Shown here: positions 58,977 to 64,000 of the stretch, one piece after another | How positions within the stretch are numbered: position 1 is the first letter of the stretch | Layout of the letters: each line of letters starts with the position of its first letter | Assembly: GCA_017439405.1 (NCBI GenBank) | Contig: JAFSJF010000131.1 | Location: 25,233-89,232, forward strand | Length of the DNA: 64,000 nucleotides | Reading direction: 5' to 3' | From: Bacteroidales bacterium | GTDB taxonomy: Bacteria > Bacteroidota > Bacteroidia > Bacteroidales > F082 | Position numbers and translations under genes: made by a program | Notes under the pieces: generated by a model | Database searches by the model: none | What the model was told of the DNA's origin: nothing | Seen by the model: the letters and a program-made list of their open reading frames with translations, nothing else

Positions 58977-60170
58977 ATGACAAAAGACAGTGCAATGCCT
59001 CAATCAGCCTATCTTCATGCTGCCCACACCATCAAGGATGCAATACTGTCTGCACAATATGAGGCGGCCCGTGGTGTCAACAACATCCAATTGATGCTCT
59101 ATTATGCCATAGGACGCTATATTTCTGCCAATACCCGAAAAAAGAATTGGGGAACAGGGGCACTCGCCGAAATAAGCCGTCTGCTAAAAGAAGAAATGCC
59201 AGGATTGAGAGGATATTCCGTGTCGAACCTCAAGCTTATGCGCATCTTCTATGAGGCATGGAGCGACCTTGACGCCAATTCGCCAGTTAAAACTGACGAA
59301 TTAGGTTCCCCAGCGATTTCGCCAGTTAAAACTGACGAAATCCAAAAACCTTGCAGCCCTACCGTATCATTTGAAGGAATCGCCATCCTGCCGTTCAACT
59401 TCCCTGCCATCGATGCATTCCCTGCCAATGATTTCCGAAGCATAGGCTTTACGCATCATTCCGAAATACTTGTCAAATGCAAGAACCGGGCAGAACGTCT
59501 GTTCTATATCTCCCTCTGCGCCCGCGAGCATCTCACCCCTGACGGCATAAAAAACTGCATCAAGCAAGGTCTTTACGCGCAACGTGGCAGCATGCCTAAC
59601 AATTTCCTGCAAAAATTACCGGCCGGCAACCTCGCCAAACGGGCTATCCTTGCATTCAAAGACCAATACATGCTTGATTTCATCAATGTTGAGGAACTTG
59701 GCGCACGCGACATCGAGGAAGTGAACGAAGCCGTGGTCGAACAGCAAATCGTTGACAACATCAAGAAGTTCATCCTTCGCTTTGGCAAGGATTTCTTGTT
59801 TGTCGGAAACCAATACACCATTACGGTTGCTGGACACGACCATCGCATCGACCTGTTGTTTTTCAACCGCGAGTTGGATTGTCTTGTGGCCGTTGAACTG
59901 AAAACCGGGCCTTTCAAAAACATCTATCTTGGCGAACTGAACGGGTATTTGCGCCTGCTTGACGACTATGTGCGCAAGCCTCACGAGAACCCGAGCATTG
60001 GCATAGTGCTTTGCAAGAGTGCCGACCGCACATACGTGGAATATATGATTCAGGATTACGACAAGCCCATGGGTGTGGCCACCTATAAAACCGCCACCGA
60101 TATGCCCGACCGTCTCCGTAATGCCCTGCCAAGCCAAGAATCGTTGATGAAACTGATGGATGGAGAGTGA
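58977..60170 (+). CDS. DUF1016/YhcG-family PD-(D/E)xK nuclease-like protein
   Basis: 397 residues. The N-terminal domain (about 10-100, AAHTIKDAILSAQYEAARGVNNIQLMLYYAIGRYISANTRKKNWGTGALAEISRLLKEE) and C-terminal domain with IDLLFFNRELDCLVAVELKTG (PD-(D/E)xK core: Asp, Glu-x-Lys) match YhcG. Between them lies an odd linker (about 102-125) with SPVKTDE twice, coded by two copies of a near-palindrome. YhcG-like proteins are linked to DNA restriction or mobile elements; the function is unproven. Expressed from cassette B. Confidence 0.88.
   Translation: MTKDSAMPQSAYLHAAHTIKDAILSAQYEAARGVNNIQLMLYYAIGRYISANTRKKNWGTGALAEISRLLKEEMPGLRGYSVSNLKLMRIFYEAWSDLDANSPVKTDELGSPAISPVKTDEIQKPCSPTVSFEGIAILPFNFPAIDAFPANDFRSIGFTHHSEILVKCKNRAERLFYISLCAREHLTPDGIKNCIKQGLYAQRGSMPNNFLQKLPAGNLAKRAILAFKDQYMLDFINVEELGARDIEEVNEAVVEQQIVDNIKKFILRFGKDFLFVGNQYTITVAGHDHRIDLLFFNRELDCLVAVELKTGPFKNIYLGELNGYLRLLDDYVRKPHENPSIGIVLCKSADRTYVEYMIQDYDKPMGVATYKTATDMPDRLRNALPSQESLMKLMDGE
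59279..59339 (+). repeat. Two near-palindromic repeats inside the DUF1016 gene
   Basis: TTCGCCAGTT-AA-AACTGACGAA occurs at 59279-59300 and 59318-59339, 39 bases apart (13 codons). Arms match at nine of ten positions. The spacing preserves the reading frame, adding two SPVKTDE units to the protein linker. Confidence 0.8.
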
Positions 60171-60249
60171 TTCATCATCGAATCTTACGTTTTTCCTCCA
60201 AATCTTTCTCATTTTTTCTAAAAAGCCCTTCCCCTATCACTTTTTTCCC

Positions 60250-60257
60250 TACTTTTG
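60250..60257 (+). promoter_or_regulatory. Promoter of the RAYT transcript
   Basis: TACTTTTG in TTTTTTCCCTACTTTTG, resembling 57404 in both upstream CCCTTCCCC and the downstream TCTATGTAAAAAA. It precedes the REP cluster and the transposase. Confidence 0.5.
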
Positions 60258-60313
60258 CCAACATCATCAAAACACATTCTATGTAAAAAAAGGACAAATA
60301 TCGCCCAAATGTA

Positions 60314-60427
60314 GAGACGCAAAATTTTGCGTCTCACAATCATCCAAATAATCAAATCAGAGACGCAAGATTTTTCGTCTCACAATCATCCAAACAATCA
60401 AATCAGAGACGCAAGATTTTGCGACTC
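60314..60427. repeat. Three tandem REP palindromes upstream of the RAYT gene
   Basis: Palindromes GAGACGCAA(A/G)-ATTTTGCGTCTC type at 60314-60335, 60360-60381 and 60406-60427, with period 46. The spacers (ACAATCATCCAAA(T/C)AATC, then AAATCA) are almost the same. The second copy has one mismatch (TTTTTCGTCTC) and the third has GCGACTC. They are probably the substrate family of the adjacent transposase. Confidence 0.88.
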
Positions 60428-60447
60428 TACAAACCGAAACGACAATC

Positions 60448-61080
60448 ATGGCCGATTTATACAAAAACAAATACCGCATACCAACCGCCCGCGCCACTTG
60501 GCACGATTACAAAGGCGGTTCGTATTTTGTCACGATTTGCACCAAAAATCGGGAATTCTTTTTCGGTGACATAAATAATGGTGAAATGAATTATTCCTCT
60601 CTCGGTCAATCTGCCATTGATTGTTTGCAACAAATCCCCACACATTTCCCACATGTGGAAATCCCAATTTTCGTCGTGATGCCCAACCATATTCACGCCA
60701 TCGTCATCATCAACGCCCTTGCCCCCTCTGTAGAGACGCAAAATCTTGCGTCTCAAAATCATACCATCAATCCATTGGAGACGCAAGATTTTGCGTCTCT
60801 ACAACAGGCCAAACAAAAATTCGGGCCACAATCGAAAAACCTGGCATCGGTGGTTCGTGGTTTCAAGATTGGTGTCACCAAATTTGCGAACGAAAACGAC
60901 CTTTCTTTTGCATGGCAACCTCGTTTTCACGACCACATCATCCGCAACCATCACGAAATGAGCCTTATCGCTGATTACATCCAAAATAATGTAATCAGAT
61001 GGAAGGACGATTGCTTCTATGGCAGCAAGAGCATCCCTGCCATAAATGAATCTGAAGATTCATACCAACAATTTTTCTGA
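60448..61080 (+). CDS. REP-associated tyrosine transposase (RAYT, IS200/Y1 family)
   Basis: 210 residues. GGSYFVTICTKNREFFFG opens the domain; the HUH metal site is PNHIHAIVII; the likely nucleophile is the Tyr of LIADYIQNNVIRWKDD; HDHIIRNHHEM fits the end of the fold. The stretch between the HUH motif and the later helices (about residues 90-118) contains VETQNLAS and LETQDFAS, coded by two REP palindromes inside the gene, so its own repeats lie in its coding region without breaking the frame. RAYTs are thought to spread REPs. The ORF is full length and may be active. Confidence 0.88.
   Translation: MADLYKNKYRIPTARATWHDYKGGSYFVTICTKNREFFFGDINNGEMNYSSLGQSAIDCLQQIPTHFPHVEIPIFVVMPNHIHAIVIINALAPSVETQNLASQNHTINPLETQDFASLQQAKQKFGPQSKNLASVVRGFKIGVTKFANENDLSFAWQPRFHDHIIRNHHEMSLIADYIQNNVIRWKDDCFYGSKSIPAINESEDSYQQFF
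60733..60799. repeat. Two REP palindromes inside the RAYT coding sequence
   Basis: Copies at 60733-60754 and 60778-60799, 45 bases apart, both with arms GAGACGCAA and TTGCGTCTC and complete to the last pair. The 45-base spacing is a multiple of three, and the 46-base spacing upstream is not, consistent with selection to stay in frame here. Confidence 0.88.
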
Positions 61081-61100
61081 CACACATTTTTTTCATCTTT

Positions 61101-61218
61101 CCCATTGCAAAAGCAAAAAATTGCCTATCTTTGCCCCGCCAAGCCGATGGCTACTGAGCTTGTCGAAGTAGAGAAAACGGCTCGGCCAGAGAAAGCGCAT
61201 TCTTCGCTTTGTTCCTCA
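61101..61218 (+). repeat. Promoter-leader cassette, copy C
   Basis: TTG (61105-61107), 18 bases, TATCTTTG (61126-61133), CCCCGCCAA, a hairpin with stem GCCG/CGGC and a larger loop, GGCCAGAG, then AAAGCG-CATTCTT-CGCTTT (61192-61210) and GTTCCTCA. It is followed after about 50 bases by the toxin-antitoxin operon. Confidence 0.8.
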
Positions 61219-61267
61219 ACATGATTTACACTTTCAGATTTGTATAGGCCACACAAAACAAAAAAAC

Positions 61268-61498
61268 ATGGAAACCATAACATTGCAATTCAACCCAAAC
61301 AGTGCATTTGCTGCGGCATTGGCCTCATTGCTGCGTGATGCCAAGGATGTGAACGTGATGGAAAAACGCATAACCCCAAAACGCCACCGCAAAACCAATT
61401 ATGAAAAGACGCTTGAAGCCATCCGGGATGCCAATGAAGACAAAAACCTGACAAGTTATGCCAGCGTTGATGAGCTTTTCGAAAAACTTGGTATATGA
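61268..61498 (+). CDS. Antitoxin of a type II toxin-antitoxin pair
   Basis: 76 residues, METITLQFNPNSAFAAALASLLRDAKDVNVMEKR, with a basic middle (KRITPKRHRKTNYEK) and acidic end (SYASVDELFEKLGI). Position directly before a YafQ-like toxin with a 4-base ATGA overlap marks it as the antitoxin. The fold is likely a short beta-strand/helix DNA-binding head with a toxin-wrapping tail; I cannot name the antitoxin family with certainty. Confidence 0.75.
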   Translation: METITLQFNPNSAFAAALASLLRDAKDVNVMEKRITPKRHRKTNYEKTLEAIRDANEDKNLTSYASVDELFEKLGI

Positions 61499-61776
61499 AT
61501 TACGAGGTTAAGACAACCAAACAATTCGATAAAGATGCCAACCTTTGTGTAAGGCGAGGATATGACACGACCAAACTTCGCGAGGCAATTAGCTTGCTAT
61601 CAGAAACGGGGACACTGCCACAACGGTTCAAGCCACATAAGCTAACCGGCGAATATAAAGGCGCATGGGAATGTCACATCGGACCCGATTGGCTGATGAT
61701 TTACAACAAAGAAAAAACTATCAAACTGATAAGGCTTATCCGTACCGGCACCCATGCCGACCTTTTCGGGAAATGA
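61495..61776 (+). CDS. YafQ/RelE-family mRNA interferase toxin
   Basis: 93 residues. YEVKTTKQFDKDANLCVRRGYD, KPHKLTGEYKGAWECHIGPDWLMIY and the ending LIRLIRTGTHADLFGK match the YafQ family, including the ECHI-PDW-IY and RTGTHxDLF segments that carry catalytic histidines. It cleaves mRNA on the ribosome when freed from its antitoxin. Overlap with the antitoxin is ATGA (61495-61498). Confidence 0.93.
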   Translation: MNYEVKTTKQFDKDANLCVRRGYDTTKLREAISLLSETGTLPQRFKPHKLTGEYKGAWECHIGPDWLMIYNKEKTIKLIRLIRTGTHADLFGK

Positions 61777-61820
61777 CGTTTTGCCAACCAAATTGAAAAA
61801 ACAGACAAAAAACTGCAGCA

Positions 61821-61938
61821 ATTTGTTGCAGTTTTTTGTTTTTTCCCTTGCATTTTCCATTTTCTTCGTATCTTTGCCCCGCCAAACCACATGAAGTGGA
61901 ATGGCCAGAGAAAGCGCATTCTTCGCTTTGTTCCTCAG
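61821..61938 (+). repeat. Promoter-leader cassette, copy D
   Basis: TTG (61848-61850), 18 bases, TATCTTTG (61869-61876), CCCC, GCCA-AA-CCAC-ATGAA-GTGG-AA-TGGC hairpin, CAGAG, AAAGCG-CATTCTT-CGCTTT (61911-61929) and GTTCCTCA. Upstream TTGTTGCAGTTTTTTG matches copy B. It should drive the CXXX-repeat peptide and its maturase. Confidence 0.8.
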
Positions 61939-62168
61939 CAGTGAACTTGGACACTTCACATTAGTATATGAGGAATAATGAGTTGGGGCGGCTTTCACTG
62001 TTTAATGTTTGTGTATTTCATGTACCTTACATAAACAGTGGAGCTTACCGTATCCATTATTTTAATATACTAGGGAGTCCAAGCCCAACTGCTGAAAATA
62101 AGGATAAGTTTGGGAGGCTCCGCTCTGTTTGCCATTATTCAGTTCTGAACCAACAAAAAAGAAATAAA
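61939..62168 (+). promoter_or_regulatory. Long folded 5' leader of the CXXX-repeat peptide mRNA
   Basis: About 230 bases with no convincing gene. CACTGTTT (61996-62003) pairs with AAACAGTG (62033-62040), extended by ATGT/ACAT. AGTTGGG(G)C (61981-61989) pairs with GCCCAACT (62083-62090); the latter can instead fold with AGTTTGGG downstream, together with GGAGTCC and GGCTCC. So two alternative folds share one strand. The frame from 61968 is open but does not look like protein. Confidence 0.4.
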
Positions 62169-62816
62169 ATGGAAAACAAAGAGAAAAACGAAACGCAAAA
62201 CCGAAGGGAATTCTTCAAGCAGGCGGCAAAAAAGGCTTTGCCGATTTTGGGGGCAATTACGTTAGGTAGTTTGCCTCAAATAATTAAAGCAAACAATGAA
62301 GCATTAGGTTGTACTTCAGGGTCATGCTATATGGTATGTGGTTATTCGTGTCAAAAAGGTTGTAGTGACGATTGTTTAACTTCTTGCAAAGGGAATTGCA
62401 AACGAACGTGTTCGGGTGGAAGTAGCGGCGAATACAGTGGATCTACTTCATCTTCATCTTCATCTTCATCATCCTATGATTATCCTCAACAATCATTTTC
62501 AAGTTGTACCGACTGCTCTGGAGGATGCAAGGACAGTTGTTCTGCTGGATGTAGGACAACATGTACTGGTAATTGTGGAAATAATTGTATCGGCAAATGT
62601 AAAGCAAGTTGTGCGGACGATTGTTCTTCTACATGCAAAAGTGGGTGTAAAGGTCAATGTACTGCTTCTTGCTCTGCCATGTGTAAAGAAGACTGCTTTT
62701 ATGAGTGTAAAACCACATGTAAAGGATGCAAAAACACATGCATGGGTTCATGCGCAACTGGATGCACTTATTCTTGCTTTACATATTGCTCGGGATGTGG
62801 CAGGTCGGCTTATTAA
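62169..62816 (+). CDS. CXXX-repeat peptide precursor with Tat-like leader (RiPP)
   Basis: 215 residues. Residues 1-47 form a leader with a twin-arginine-like motif (NRREFFKQAAKK) and a hydrophobic segment (ALPILGAITLGSLP). The rest holds 35 cysteines: block 1 (48-81, 9 Cys) and block 2 (113-210, 26 Cys) with strict Cys every fourth residue, interrupted only by one CX4C, and three CX2C steps. A Ser-rich linker (82-112) contains nine Ser in a row. X residues are mostly small or charged (CKGN, CSDD, CTGN). This is the target type of CXXX-repeat radical SAM modification systems. Start at the ATG at 62169; its codon use is more AT-rich than the maturase after it. Confidence 0.85.
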   Translation: MENKEKNETQNRREFFKQAAKKALPILGAITLGSLPQIIKANNEALGCTSGSCYMVCGYSCQKGCSDDCLTSCKGNCKRTCSGGSSGEYSGSTSSSSSSSSSYDYPQQSFSSCTDCSGGCKDSCSAGCRTTCTGNCGNNCIGKCKASCADDCSSTCKSGCKGQCTASCSAMCKEDCFYECKTTCKGCKNTCMGSCATGCTYSCFTYCSGCGRSAY

Positions 62817-62842
62817 CTAATTCCAAACTAAAGAGTTAATAA

Positions 62843-64000
62843 ATGACACTGATTAAAGAAGATGCCCAACCTTGGCAGTCCGGCATGGCGAAAAACATCA
62901 CTTTCATCGTCACAAAGGACTGCCAGTTGGCCTGCAAATATTGCTACCTTGTGGGCAAGAACGTGAAGGAACGTATGCCTTGGGAGGTGGCCAAGACCTT
63001 CATCGACTATGTGCTTGACCATGAGAACGACCCCGATTTCGCTTACGAGTCGGTGGTGTGGGACTTCATCGGCGGAGAGCCCTTCCTGGAGATAGATCTC
63101 ATCGACAAGATTTGCGACTACATCAAAACTGAACTCTTCCGTCGCAACCACCACTGGTTCAACTCGTACCGTTTCTCCTTCTCCACCAACGGCATCAACT
63201 ACCACGAGAAGGCCGTGCAGGACTTCATCAAGAAGAACCGCGAACACCTCTCCATCGGCATCACCATCGACGGGACGGAGAAGAAGCACAACATTAACCG
63301 CGTGTATAAGATTACCGAGAAAGGCTCCTACAAGGATGTGGTGAAGAACATCCCGCTGTGGCTGGAGCAGTTCCCGGGCGGCGGCACCAAGGTCACCATC
63401 TCGTCGGCGGACGTCCCGTATATCACCGAGAGCGTGCTACACCTCTATTCCTTGGGCATCCACGAGGTCAACATCAATGTGGTGTTCGAGGATGTGTGGC
63501 AAGAAGGCGACGACCTCCGCTTTGAGGAACAGCTGATGCAACTCGCCGACGCCATCATCGACGGAGGCTATTATCAGGACTATGCCTGTTCCTTCTTCTC
63601 GGAGCATATCGGCAAGCCGCAAGACCCGGAGCGCGACAACCAGAACTGGTGCGGCGCGGGCAAGATGCTCAGCGTGGACGCGGCGGGCAACCTCTACCCT
63701 TGCACCCGCTTCGCGCAATACTCTTTGAGGGACAAGGAGACTTGGACTATCGGCAACATCCACGACGGCATCGACAAGAACAAGCTGCGTCCCTTCCTCA
63801 CCCTCGACCGCACGACGCAAAGCCCGCAGAAGTGCATCGAATGTGAGGTGGCAAGCGGTTGCGCCTGGTGCCAAGGCGAGAACTTCGACGCGGCACAGAC
63901 CCACACCGTGTTTGAACGCGCCACGGCCATCTGCCTCATGCACAAGGCCCGCGTGCGCGCCAACAACTACTACTGGAACAAGCTCTACCGCAAGCTCGAA
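62843..64000 (+). CDS. Radical SAM-SPASM peptide maturase of the CXXX-repeat system (3' end outside window)
   Basis: 386 residues visible, no stop reached. The radical SAM cluster is C27-x3-C31-x2-C34 (TKDCQLACKYCYLVG); GGEP follows in DFIGGEPFLEID; FSTNGINY is the next strand. The C-terminal SPASM cluster has Cys270-x11-Gly-x4-Cys287, then Cys331-x2-Cys334-x5-Cys340-x2-Cys343 and Cys364, so it holds one or two auxiliary Fe-S clusters. The spacing of 26 bases from the precursor gene shows they work together: it should install radical-made links at or near the cysteines. Cytosolic action before Tat export is inferred. Confidence 0.9.
   Translation, partial: MTLIKEDAQPWQSGMAKNITFIVTKDCQLACKYCYLVGKNVKERMPWEVAKTFIDYVLDHENDPDFAYESVVWDFIGGEPFLEIDLIDKICDYIKTELFRRNHHWFNSYRFSFSTNGINYHEKAVQDFIKKNREHLSIGITIDGTEKKHNINRVYKITEKGSYKDVVKNIPLWLEQFPGGGTKVTISSADVPYITESVLHLYSLGIHEVNINVVFEDVWQEGDDLRFEEQLMQLADAIIDGGYYQDYACSFFSEHIGKPQDPERDNQNWCGAGKMLSVDAAGNLYPCTRFAQYSLRDKETWTIGNIHDGIDKNKLRPFLTLDRTTQSPQKCIECEVASGCAWCQGENFDAAQTHTVFERATAICLMHKARVRANNYYWNKLYRKLE

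Noticed and set aside
60314-60427. Regular repeats resembling a CRISPR array (period 46)
   Set aside because: Only three units, the repeats are full palindromes, the spacers are almost identical, and a RAYT gene follows; no cas gene is present.
56023-61929. Small proteins read antisense through the AAAGCG hairpin repeats (RNKAKNALSLA in several copies)
   Set aside because: The shared peptide comes from the repeated DNA; flanking sequence differs and there is no consistent start, stop or ribosome site.
61968-62168. N-terminal extension of the CXXX precursor by ~67 residues
   Set aside because: The frame is open but shows no conserved or signal-like sequence, while the ATG at 62169 begins a typical RR-type leader and has an AT-rich ribosome site.
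1-64000. tRNA or rRNA genes and prophage
   Set aside because: I noticed no tRNA cloverleaf with CCA-type ends, no rRNA segments and no phage structural genes; a tRNAscan or Infernal run would settle it.

Overview
The window reads as chromosomal DNA of a Bacteroidota bacterium, most likely a gut-type Bacteroidales. The grounds are: repeated promoters of the Bacteroides form (-33 TTG/TTTG, about 17-21 bases, -7 TAnnTTTG); proteins with C-terminal sorting tails of the type IX secretion system; large Oar-like and other TonB-dependent receptors; a GLPGLI/PNGase F protein; and AT-rich ribosome binding sites without strong Shine-Dalgarno sequences. I saw no tRNA, rRNA or CRISPR array.

Layout. 1-4.0 kb (minus): end of a surface polysaccharide locus (putative Wzy N-terminus, two Wzz-like proteins, a Wzx flippase). 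4.0-8.2 kb (plus): clpS overlapping a RelA/SpoT gene, then a secreted CotH-like protein. 8.2-13.6 kb (minus): CyuA/UPF0597 enzyme, an Ala/Glu-repeat TPR protein, dnaX. 13.7-16.0 kb (plus): polysaccharide deacetylase-like and GNAT/FemAB-like proteins. 16.0-18.9 kb (minus): PNGase F-like protein and a split ChrA chromate transporter. 19.0-20.7 kb: YbjQ and GltS, ending in a strong bidirectional terminator. 20.8-24.1 kb (minus): Oar-like TonB receptor. 24.4-35.1 kb (plus): housekeeping genes (mutL, rhomboid protease, EEP phosphatase, glmM-like, upp, NSS transporter, HhH protein).

35.2-45.9 kb is a tandem array of four secreted C10 (streptopain/PrtT-like) cysteine proteases, all with intact Cys and His. 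It is closed by a terminator and faces a hybrid histidine kinase. 48.5-53.5 kb holds a 5'-nucleotidase, a lipoprotein aldose epimerase, a VOC protein and an ABC-F ATPase. 53.5-55.9 kb is a TonB receptor behind a TPP riboswitch, so it is probably an outer-membrane thiamine importer.

55.9-64 kb is an accessory zone: a Fic protein with an iterated operator, a candidate structured RNA, an XRE regulator, a broken DUF4160 gene with DUF2442, a DUF1016 nuclease-like gene, a RAYT transposase with five REP palindromes (two inside its own coding sequence), a YafQ-type toxin-antitoxin pair, and a CXXX-repeat peptide with its radical SAM-SPASM maturase, which runs off the window. Three of these genes or operons are each preceded by a copy of the same promoter-plus-leader cassette, whose leader hairpin varies in sequence but keeps its pairing; a fourth, decayed copy lies at 56.0 kb. 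The CXXX-repeat RiPP locus and this cassette family are the most interesting finds.
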